Positions 23,968 through 34,970 of a stretch of 64,000 nt of DNA are shown piece after piece; the first letter of the stretch is position 1, and every line of letters begins with the position of its first letter. Below the pieces are notes generated by a model. It was not told the origin of the DNA, searched no databases, and saw nothing but the letters and a program-made list of their open reading frames with translations. The position numbers and the translations under genes are program-made. The DNA comes from Zonotrichia leucophrys gambelii (taxonomy: Eukaryota; Chordata; Aves; Passeriformes; Passerellidae): NCBI RefSeq assembly GCF_028769735.1, contig NC_088170.1, positions 44,436,585 to 44,500,584 on the forward strand, given 5' to 3'.

Positions 23968-24063
23968 CTTTGTATAAATAACTTCTGAGAAAGTTGATCT
24001 CTCTCTTTACTTTTCCTTCTTTTCTTATCTCCTGTACGACAGCTCTTTATTTCACTGCCTTGC
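23968..24063 (-). CDS. Candidate internal coding exon, basic Lys/Arg-rich
   Basis: On the minus strand a strong acceptor (a T-rich tract ending TTTTTTTTCAG) is followed by 96 bases and a strong donor (CAAAG/GTGAGATAA). Only one of the three frames is open. It starts after one leftover base and ends with two (AG), so the exon is symmetric. The predicted peptide is very hydrophilic and contains GDKKRRKSKERDQLSQK in its centre, a patch that could be a nuclear-localisation or nucleic-acid/acidic-surface contact, though that is inference. I do not recognise the protein. The purine-rich GAR composition fits a splicing-enhanced exon. It could also be a cryptic or non-coding (lncRNA) exon. Its frame is phase-compatible with the segment at 58392-58451. 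Confidence 0.35.
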
Positions 24064-25829
24064 CTGAAAAAAAATAACACACAACATGAAATATTTATTG
24101 AGGTAAATAATTACATTCACTCTTAAATTACAACAAATATTTCATATATGTCTTTATAAACTGCAATACTAAATTCAGTTAAGTCAAATGAAATTGTATT
24201 TTAATAATAGCTAATTAATATGTTGGGCCAAAGAAAAAACAAGAAGCAGTAGAAAGAAAAGCAGCTCCTTAGGTTTCAAAGTTGTGTTTTGTATTCAGCT
24301 CTCCAAAACAGCCACTTAGATCAAACTAGAGCAACCATGGTTTATCCAAGTTCTCTGCACCATTGGTAAAAAAACAGTCAGTGCTTTACAAAGCTTGGGC
24401 AAGACAATTAGGAAGCTTCTTTCCAGTGTTCAGTAACACACACCCAGTAAGGCACACTGGGTGCCTGAGGAGTAAACACTTCAGTGCTCTTTGTGCTATG
24501 GGTGCCCAGAATTCTAAAGACATGCACTGGGAGAGGGGGCTGCAAAATGGAAATGTTTGGTCACAAACAGTACTTGCCCAGAAAGAGAGGGCTGGGAAGG
24601 GAAATTTGTAATTTATCTTAAACTCCTAATTTCTAGAAGAACATCCTAAATTCCAGTGGATGGATGGGACTCACACTCCCTGCTCCCCTCCTCACCCAAT
24701 TTAAAAGCACAAAACAAAGAAAGAGAAGACAGCAGGAGAGGCTCGTTTTGAATTCAGCTGCTACCTTCTTCATTTATTGACAAGAACTCTGCAGTCAGTT
24801 CCTCTTATCTGTCACTTTTTGTTACTTTAACCTATCTTAAACACATTTAATGTTTTGTTGAAAACACGTTGCCTATCTTTCCATAGTAGTGCACATGAGG
24901 AGTCAAACTTTCAAGTAAGCAAGGTTCAAGAAGGACCAGGAATTTTAAAAACGAGCTTCAAAAACTTTCTGAGGAGTCCCCTTATCATCTTTTAGCTTGC
25001 CACAATATGCAATTATTTCAGTGAACTGGTGATGAATTGCAGCAAACAGCAACAAATTAGCATCACTGCAGCACCTGTTATTTTGTGTTCTGCACATAAA
25101 AGCATATACATTTTATTTTCAGAAAGTAATTAAAGTTCCTTGTTTAGTCTTAACTGCAGATTGGTGCTGTTTTGTAAAGCAAACCAGAAGATTGCAACAT
25201 CTCAGCTTACAATGCTGACACGGGAATATCAGTTTTTAGTTTCTCATCAAATTCGTAATTCAGTCATACAATTTCTTTCCATATACTTTTAAAAGCCTGT
25301 TTATTGTTAGATTGGCCTGCCAGCTGGTCAAACCTTAACTGGTGACAAGAACTCCCTTGTAGCTATTTCTTTCAGTAACAACAAAACACTTCTCATAAAT
25401 TGCTTTTTATCATGCTCTTCCAAAACATCTTGTTGCTCTCACATAATAAAACCTTGGAAACAATACATTATCTTTGTAACATCAGGAGTTTTGGCATACA
25501 TACATAATTTATTTCACTGGGCTGGAATTCTCTTCGGAGATTCCCTTCATTGCCCTAATCTTTATTCAGCACTCAAATCACTTCCAACCCCCTGCCTCTA
25601 TACTCAGCTGGAAAAGCTGCCTGCAAACCAGCAGGACTTGGATGAGCCAAAGCCAGCAGAGAACTTGTGTGCAGTTCCAAACTGACCACAGCACAGCCTG
25701 ACAGTGACCACACAGCTCCCGTGACGCCAAGGTACCAGCTACATCCACCCTGCCATTCACGCTGCCTCCATCCCCCAACAAGCTGTCTCCAAGACAAAAA
25801 CTGAGCATGCTTTAGGGAATGTTCCAGCC
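24064..25829. other. Non-coding stretch, nothing recognised
   Basis: No gene or repeat family recognised. This would be the intron upstream of the candidate minus-strand exon if that exon is real. Confidence 0.4.
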
Positions 25830-25890
25830 TGGAGAATCCTTCCAAACAACAGCATGGGTAAGGCTGCCTTACCCATGTTTTGATTCTCCA
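25830..25890. repeat. 25-bp perfect palindrome inside a 61-bp inverted duplication
   Basis: Positions 25853-25877 form a perfect inverted repeat: CATGGGTAAGGC, one centre base T, then GCCTTACCCATG. Outside it, TGGAGAATC (25830-25838) is matched by GATTCTCCA (25882-25890). The left spacer is 14 bases and the right spacer is TTTT. As RNA this would be a long hairpin with almost no terminal loop, so it is more likely a DNA-level inverted duplication than a folded RNA gene. It lies in a GC-richer block (25690-26060). Confidence 0.9.
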
Positions 25891-28604
25891 CTCTTGACAG
25901 CCCTGCAATTCTCTCCTGCCAGGCACTGCATCCTCATTTGCAGCCTCTGCCTGTGTCCATGGGACCCACTGGAGCAAACCCCAGGATTTAGTGTTAGCCT
26001 GTAACACCATGGCTTTGGTGGGCTGCAACACAGCTCCCACCACCCCAGGTACTCTGAACTAAAATACACCAGCTGCTTATCAGGGCTGCAGGAACACCTC
26101 AGCTCCCAGACCACACTCAAGATTATGGCCAGGCTTCTTTTGTAAGAGACTCATTTTCTAAAGCATTAAAATGCAGATGTAGCCCAGCCCTTGCCAACCA
26201 GCCTACCTTAATGACAGGTTTTTGTCCCTGTCCTCTTGTTTTTGCCATTTAAGAACATCTGTAGCCTCAAGGGCATTGTTTAAAAGTTAGGCATGTTCTG
26301 AAACCCAGGGATGACTTGCATAAGATCTCATGTACAGCAGAAAACCACAGCTCTGTTGACACCATGGGTAATCTTTTCAAGACTTATAAGATTCACTAAA
26401 AGAAGAGGAAAAAATGAGTAGGAAACAAAAATCAAGGAGGAGGGTAAAAATGATGGTTCGAAAACAAGTCCATAGATTAGATGAAACATGTATTAAAATT
26501 TATGAGATATATTTGGGGTCTTATAAGTTGCTTCATCACTAGCATATTGAGGAAATGTAAAGCACACTTTTAAGTTTTCTGCACCTGACATTATGCTTAC
26601 TGCATACTTATTTGTCCAGATATTAATGAAATAACTATAACTTACATAGTATTGTTGCTTTTCTTGTAAAACTGTTGATAGACTGCATGGAAGCTAAATT
26701 TAGAAAAAGAAATAATACGAATAGGCAACTATGCAAAAAAGTTCACATGTGAAAAATTCAAAATAAATAAACCAATTTTTTATTCCATAATCTGATTGAC
26801 TAAATGGTTTTACATAAAATGTACTCACAACTATTCTTTAAAATGTCAAGACACTTTAATATTTTTAATGCAACCTTAGCTGCATAGTGTCTCACTATTG
26901 CTTTTTTCTCATAAAATTAATAACATATCTATATACACATATATTTAATTCAATTTCTGTTTGCTTTACAAAACTGTGCAAAGTTCTTTAATATAAAATA
27001 TTTGCTTTGTGATATTTAATGTGTTTAAGCACAGTTCTATGCAATCCAGTACTGCAGAGCTCCATTGTTCAGCCTTGTGTAATTTCTTCTTTCAAAGCTA
27101 AGGATTAATGAGGAGTTCTCAGAAAGGAGAAACCACCCTGGCTGGTTGATGAGGGCAGTGATCTATCTTGCTGTCATCTATCTTATTTCTGGGTGTGCCC
27201 AACCCCAGATGTTTCTGCCAAAGTAAAAATGGAGAAAAATACACTAAAAATACAACAAAGGTAGATTTTTGGTTTTTTTTCATTTCTGATACACACACCC
27301 TCATGAAGACACTTCCCAGAGTGGGTAGTCCAGCCTAGGTTATATTAGCATCCGTAAGGACAATCCCCAAATTTTACTCATATTATACTAGTCAAAACAG
27401 AACAGATGTCATCTGATTTTTAATATGTTGCAAAGCCACGCCCTTCCTCCATGGATACAAATGATAACCTAATTCTGTCAATTCCTAAACTATTAATCAA
27501 AGTTGAATGTTTCAGTAAGTTACACAGCATAGGTTTGTTCTCCAGTTCAAAGTCATAACCTGAATTTTTTCATGATACTTCATTCCAATAAATCAAATTA
27601 ACTAACACTAAGGTAGATCAATGTCAACTATTTGGGTGAGTGGGAAGTACCAGGGTAAAGAAAGAAACTCAGCCATTACCTTGTGCATGTAGCTACACAG
27701 CTGTCATGGTCCTCTTCCTTTTATTTTGGTGGGTTACTTTTCCTTTTCTTCCTTTTAGTAAGTGGTAAGAATTTTTACCACGCTCCCCTCCATGTTGCAA
27801 GCTTGACAAAACTCTGGTGCTGAGCCCTGCTGCTGCTGGCCTGTGGGCAGGGCACGCACAAGAGGGGCCCTTTCCAGGCACCCGGTGCTTTGTCCTCAAC
27901 CCTCCCGAGCTTTTGTGTGATCAGCACAGCCTTTGTGGCCATACAATAGGGGTTAAACATTTCCCTGTATTTACAGAAAAGCAGAGCTAAATCTGCTTAG
28001 CCACATCAACCTTTTAATAAAATTACACTCACACTATTAGGGCATTTTTCCATTTGTTTTGGTTTTTATAATTTTTAGTTTCTCTTAAAAAACAAAAGGA
28101 ACATATTATATAGGGGGTTTTTACGTTTTTTCGTATGTAGTACATTGAAAATGCAATCAACATTAAGATTTTTCCCCAGATCTTACATCCACAATCTCCT
28201 TCCAAGCAGCTACCTGTGACTCGCCTATTTACCCAGAGATGTAGTTTAATTTCTCCCTTACATTTATTCTCCTTGACAACTTGCCAGTGGGACAATCCCC
28301 CATCTCCAACAGGGTGTCTAAGAGACAGATCACTGCAAAAACTACAATCTGCACTCAGTGGTGAAATTCCAGTGGAAGAATGTAAAAATGTACTGAGAAA
28401 TAAAGGAAAACATTTTAAAGAGTCAAATGTGCTTGCCCACATTCCTACAGACACCGATCTCATACGCCACATGAGCCTCTGGACCACCCTTCCTTTCCAA
28501 GGAACTACCTTGAAGTAACACTGGTATAGAAAACTAACATTTTTTCAACTCCTAAAGAAAGTTTTTAAACAGTTTTTTTCTAGTTTCTTCTGTTACAAAT
28601 CCAG
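25891..28604. other. Non-coding stretch, nothing recognised
   Basis: No gene or repeat family recognised. Overlapping open frames of 152 codons (minus, 28029-28487) and 100 codons (plus, 28216-28518) occur at the right end, without recognisable motifs or convincing splice sites. A GC-richer patch with several CpGs lies at about 27780-27910. Confidence 0.35.
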
Positions 28605-28770
28605 GTTTTTCCCTTTTTTTTTTTTTTTTTTTTTTTTGGTGGGTTTTTCTTTTTCTTTTTTTTTTTTTGGTGTTGGTTCACTTGGTGTTTTTTCACTTGT
28701 TTGATTGATTGATTTTCTTGTTTTGGTTTTGTTTGTCTTTTTTTCTTTTTTGTTTGTTTGAGAAGGTTGT
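28605..28770. repeat. T/G-rich low-complexity tract with T24 run
   Basis: Contains a pure run of 24 T (28614-28637) followed by interrupted T-rich and GTTT/GATT-type sequence to about 28770. No retrocopy body was recognised on the minus strand beside it. Confidence 0.85.
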
Positions 28771-31700
28771 TTGTTTGGGTTTTAAGTCCAGTTAAAACAT
28801 TTCTGACTTTAAGGGTTTTGCATCTTTTTATAGCTAGAAGGATGAATTCTGTCAGTCTCTATTAGCACCAAAACCAGTTCAGAACAATAACTCCATCTGG
28901 TCCTTTTGAAATCTATTCCAGTTTTAAGACCTCAGAACAATATTTTTCCTCACAAAAGCATGAGCTGGAATTAAGAATCTACTTTAAAGCAGATTGCCAG
29001 TGAGGTTCAATAATGACTGCATCCACCTGAACTCTTAAACTTGACAAAATAGAACCAGAGTATGCTAATTTGAGATCTCACTTCACACATGTGTCTTGAT
29101 TCTAGAGCTGCTAACACTCAGCTGAGAAGGACAAAAAAAATCAGAGGTTAATTACCATTACAGGTCATTAATTTTTTTACGTGGAACTTGATCATCAAAT
29201 AGTTCAGTGTTGATTAGGCAAAGCCTCTGCCATTCAGCTACTAATCTTTAACTGCACATTTACAGCTGTACATTCTAACAACAACAGCAGACAAGAAACT
29301 GTAAATAAGAAGCTACTTACCATGCCACAAGCATGGCACAGTATTCATCTATTTTTGCTTAGTAACATTTAATTCTTGGAAAAGCTCAATTCTCAAAATA
29401 GTTATTTTCATGGTTTCAACCATTCCTTCCAAAATAAAGTCCCAGAAGAAAACTATTTGGGTAAGGCAGTAGCTTTAACTATTTGCTCCCCTCTGCCTTT
29501 GACAGCATATTAGATCAAGAAATCAGCTCATATATAACCGGTTGACAGTGTTTTTGTGTTTAACTGTGTTTAAGCAGGAATTGTCCTCTGAATTTTAGAA
29601 GTGAATGATGGAAGGGCAGGGCTTATTTTGTCATCTGATTGACCAAGCCTAATCAGAATTATTTCTGCACACTGCTTCACTACAGCTGTAGATCCATTAA
29701 ACACTAAATGCTCCAGAGGCCCAGTCCCCTTCAGCTTCCCACTGCGACTCCCATCTTTCAGACAGTAGCTACCCTGTGGGCTACTCACAACATTCAAAAA
29801 ATGGAGGTGTTATATTTAATCACAGCTCAAAACCCATAGCAAAATCTGTCACTTGAATGCCAGGACAGCAGCTATCATAATAAAACAGGCTCTTTGTGGT
29901 GAAGATTTAAAAAGAAGCCTTTGATATGGTTCCCTTACTTTCCAATACATTTCTATTAGGAGAAGGTTTTCAGTCACAATAGCTTTTTTTCTTCAACAGA
30001 AATAATCATGTCTGCCTCTGGAAATGTTCACTGAGATGGGCACTTTTTTTTTGTAATCATAATATTACCCTTTAAAGTCTTAGTACCATTTTAGCCTCAG
30101 GAAGCTTTAAACTAACATAACCACTAGCAATGACTTAGTGCAAAATTTACTTATTAACAAAACCATTTTTGGGCCTCTTGAACTGTTTAAGCAGAAAAAA
30201 ACTGATATGCACATACAGCACACAGTTCCTTACTTTGAGATCTCCTTGTTAGAAAGTAAAAAAAAAAAATTGTGAGAAATATCTAGGAACTGTCGATACA
30301 CCTAAGAATTTTTGAACAGATTTTTAGCTTTCCTTTCCAAATGTCCTCAATTCTTTCCAGATATATGATAATACTCAGGAAAAGACACAAGTCACTTATG
30401 CTGAGGTCAAATTCACATTCCCATCAAAATTTAGCTGGGCAATACTCATCTGAGACCTTCTGAAGAGCTAGCCTCATGGTGTTGCTCAACCCCTTAACCC
30501 CAGGGACAGGCTTTGGACTCCGGGAGTTGGACTGGGCAAACACATATGGGATCTGTAACTCTAAAATGCAGCATAGCTCACAATTACCCAGGAATGGGGC
30601 AAAGGAAGACCCAAAATAAAAGCTGCTCCTGCAGTTAGGTTAGGGCAATGAAGAAGATCAAAGGCTCACAATCATGCCATGATAATAAAATGGGCTGCTT
30701 CCTTTACCTGTTACTTTGCACACTGAATATTTTTAAAGCTTCTGCATGCCTAACAATTACAACTGAAGTCATGTCAATAGTACAATTTTTAGAGTACAGA
30801 TTTCAGTATTGAAATGTACACTGTTTATGTCCACATGACAAATGGTAAGATGGTATTTCAATTTGATGATTACACCAGGACCAGGATTAAGCATCCTGGA
30901 TCATACTACTACTATTGTTTGTTTGAAAATCAAGAGGCAAAATGTTTCCATTTCCTACATAAGAATTAAAGAAATGCATAGTCTTGCTTTACATGTTTCA
31001 ATAGTTTCATCTTCTCTTTGCCATGTTTGTGCACATACAAACTTGATTTTTTTATTTTCCAGCTTCAATTTCCTTTACTTTACCAGTAAAGTTTTCAGCA
31101 ATCATAATTGTGTGCAAAAAGTTTGAGTTTCTTTATGAAAGACACCTTTATGATTATGAAGTCTGAAAATACTTTAAAATAGAGATGACGTTCAAAAAGA
31201 CAGTTTCACAGGGATAACAAGATATGCAAGGTGATTATTCACTGTCACCTGCATATCCTTATCCCAAAAATTCAACCTAAGTACTTGGGCTGGGAGGTGA
31301 ATTTCAAGGAGTATCTAATAAGTCTAGGATATTACAAAGCAAAAATTATGAAGAGCAGGACCCTCTAAGACTTACAGAATTTATTTATTTACTTTAAAAC
31401 TTCATCATAACCACTTCTACTGGTTTTAAGCTGTTACCACTGAAATTTCATGAACATACTTTAATTAAATCCATTGCTGTTGCCCTTCCAGCAATCATTT
31501 ATTATTCCTTTTGAGTTTTCTTCCTACAAAAAACAGGAGGCTCGATACAAGAACATAGCCTGTTACTTCTTACCAGTCACTACATGGTAGGGAAAGCAGG
31601 TTAAGTAATTATTCTTTCTTCCAAAATAATTGTAGCCTATATGTCCTGATCACAACTTTTAGACTTTTGTCTCCTTTCTACATTTTCCTGAACTTCATGT

Positions 31701-34700
31701 TACCAGCCAAAGCAGACTATCAGATACAGAAAACCCCTTCTCACACACTCTGGGGATGCAGACTCATGCAGGTCCCATTTCTCTAAATCCTTTACAGGCA
31801 GAGCCTTTGTTCACATACATAAGGCACATAAGCTGTTTATCACACAGAGAAGTCGCCAAGGAGTGTGAGATTTCCCTGAAGTGATTCCAGCACAGCTGAC
31901 TGACAAGAGTCCTCTTCAAATAACTAAAGGTTCATTCACCTCATTGTTTTATCAGTACATCCTGTTAAGTATTTTACGTGGGCTTTCTTTATGTTTTCAC
32001 GTTACTTTTTAATGAGGAAGCTCCATAACAAGATTCACAGCATTAACTTTAATTATACAAAGATTTTCTCTAGTACTGTTCTCCATCCCTTTTCATAGTG
32101 GAACAAATGCTTTGCCCTTCCTCTTTGGGCACAATGAGTGCCCTTGATTACTGGATGCCTAAAGCCATGTAAATATAAAGAAACACAGTGTAAGTGTAGA
32201 CAAATGTGCACTTCCCAACCTCAGGATGAGGAGATTTATCAGCAGCTAGAAAAGCAATTGCAGCTTCAGGAACAAAACAGATCTGTTGGTGCTGCAGTGC
32301 CTGTAGCTAACTGGAAGTTACTGAAACTAAAGACATCAAGTGCATAGCCAAAATGAATTTGCATCAACTACACATTAAAAAAAAAAAAAAATTAAACAGA
32401 ATCAAGCCCGTGAAAGAAAGAGCAGAGGATAAAAGGAAGAAGATTACAGCTATGAAGTTATAATCTTGATTCTGTTAAAAAAACCCAAACCAACCAAAAT
32501 GGAACACAAAACAAAAAGCACCATTCAAATAGAACCATTCAAACAGGCAAACAAAAAATCCCAATAAGACAGAATGAAGAGTCTGTCTGTTCTCAAGGAA
32601 AGGAAAAAAAATCAATGAAATTGAGTCTTCTTTGGATGTAGAAATCTTCTGGGGAGGCTGCAGGGGTCCAAGATTTTTCTTTTTCTTGGTAAAGCACATA
32701 TTGTTTGAACTTCTGCATGTGCTATATGTGCTATACCTGAGCCTGCCCTACCCAAAGAGAATCTGGCTGGAAGGGAGGCCACGTTCAGCTGCTGACGTTC
32801 CTCTGTTCACCCTCATCTATAATCACACATAGAAACATCCAAATTAGCAGTGCCTTAAACTTTACTTGAATGCTCTCTAGCTATCTACCTTTCTTTCTCT
32901 GCATCATTTTGATAAAATTTAGAAGCTGTCTGCTTGAATGGTGTCAATAACTTGACTGACATCTTGAAACTAAGTTTAGCCACCTGAAACTCCTTAGGGA
33001 CTGTACACACACACAGCAGGCCAAGCATACAAAGGAACTGGGCTCCCCAAAGCACTGGCACAAACAGCTGTAATTTGCTTTTAAATAAAAGCAAGAGGAA
33101 CGTGATGTGTGGCAGCGCTTTCTCCTTTACACTGAGCAGCACTGGCTGTGGCTCACCCAGTCTTCAGCACTGGGCTTCAGTGGCACAGCTTGTTTAGAGA
33201 CAGGGAAGACAATCTCTCCCCTTGCAGATCATATCTGAGGAACATATTGAAGTAAAAAAAAAAAAGGATTCTTTTCTTTGTCCTTGCTATCCAAAGATCC
33301 TAAAACACAATGAATAGGGATTTTCTTCAGAGACAAACCATGGGGGCTTGCATCTACTTAGCAAAAAAGTTCATTTTATCTCCAATCTCTCTTCCCAAAA
33401 GCATTGCAGTCAATGCTGTTTGTTGAAAAAAGGCACAAATCTGTAATAATTCTTCCAGTAAATTCCAAATACAAGATCTTCATTCAAAAAACCAGCACTC
33501 AGCAGTAAAGCAGTCAATTAAAAAAAAAACCTGACCTTCTGATTCTGTGCCAGTTTTGCTGTGTCCCAGCTTTTCCAGTGCCCACTGCTGGTTCCAGAGG
33601 AGAGCCCTGGAGGCACCACTGCCATGCACAGCTGGAACTGGAATGGCACAAAGTGGGGAACGGAAGGGGGCATTAAAAACTGAGCAGCTCCACAGGATAC
33701 CACATGTGAACATGCATACCCACACTGGGAACAGCTGCTGTGGAGTGGAAGCCCCCATTTTGATAAATTTGACCATTTTCAAAAGGGAAAAGTTGAACAT
33801 AACTGCATTTCTGGGCTTTATCTTCCACAAACTTTCACTTTAAACCTCGTTTCTGTTTCTGAGACTGAAACATGAACATCTGTCCCCAAAAAACACACTA
33901 AACTGCTTTCAGGTTTAACTACTTAAACACGGCATGTTTTCACTACAGCAGAGCCCTTTCATACTATACAATTAAGACTTCAAGGTCTCAATTTTAAAAA
34001 TATTTTTTGTCAATCTGCTGATAGGCAAATTAATTTTCATCACTACTGATCTAGAACAAATTTCAACTATTGACCTGAATATAAAAAAAAAAAAAAAACA
34101 ACCACTCAAAAGGCTTGAAACCATTCATTGCTGCAGTCCAGTTAGAAGCACATTTGATTTTAAATACATTTGAATAATTCGGCATTACTTATGGAAATAG
34201 AACATTTGATATTTTTCTTTGTAATTATACTTGTGATTTCAAAGTATTGTGTCTAGATGTGCCTTTCACATCTTCACAAAGACACTGTGTCATTAATATT
34301 TTGTAAGTTGTCAAATGCTTTAATGTAGCAACTAACTGCTGAATTTGGGTTGCATGAATAGAATAAATATTTCATTTTTATAGTAGCCACTGTGAGAACA
34401 TTAAGCAGGAGCCACATAAACACAATAGCTTTTTCACCTCTGCAACGAAAAAAAAATGAACTATTTGTATTTCCTTTAAAGACAGTAAAACCATATAGAA
34501 ACAGAAGTAAACTAAGCAATAAAATCACACATTCAAAAGATAGTTTCAGTAAGAAAATACACCATACAAATACTATAGTATCTGTATAGCAGTGGAGGAA
34601 GAAAGTAGCAGGTTGTATATGTATAGAGAATCCAAAAAGACCAAAAAAGTAGGGTAGGATTCATGTAGAAATAAAGTAAATATTAAATATAATATGGAAA

Positions 34701-34938
34701 TGTTATTAAAATAATTAACATCATATTGATTGCAGCCAAATTACCACACATCCAAACTCACAGCAGGTTCAGGTTTTGATTTGCATGCATTGCATGATTT
34801 TGTCTTCTCTGCAGTAAGGGATTAAATATTCACACACATATAGAAACTGGCTTTATCACTGCTTAAAAATCCCAAAGAAGCTGTGCCCTTTATAGGTTTT
34901 TCCTTACTTCACACATTTGTCAAATGACTTCCTACAGG

Positions 34939-34941
<3 letters not shown>
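28771..34941. other. AT-rich non-coding stretch
   Basis: About 6 kb without a recognised gene or repeat family. Short A-runs lie at 30260-30269, 32376-32390 and 33255-33267. One exon-like minus-strand segment at 32889-32983 is noted as a finding. Confidence 0.4.

Positions 34942-34969
<28 letters not shown>
34942..34969. repeat. A28 homopolymer
   Basis: Twenty-eight uninterrupted A. Nothing upstream on the plus strand resembles a processed gene copy and no AATAAA sits within 30 bases, so it is more likely a simple repeat than a retrocopy tail. Confidence 0.9.

Positions 34970-34970
<1 letters not shown>

Noticed and set aside
25573..26043. 156-codon minus-strand open frame
   Set aside because: It lies in a GC-richer patch with few stops, overlaps open frames on the other strand, spans the palindrome, and has no recognisable motif.
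26450..26465. GGTTCGAAA resembling a tRNA B box
   Set aside because: No matching A box, no acceptor stem and no cloverleaf around it.
27119..27200. Possible CR1 scrap ('ctggttgatgagggcagtg')
   Set aside because: Only one short block resembles CR1 RT sequence, and the flanks do not match, so it is below the level I can support.
34942..34969. A28 as the tail of a processed pseudogene
   Set aside because: No gene-like body or poly(A) signal upstream and no flanking direct repeat was seen.
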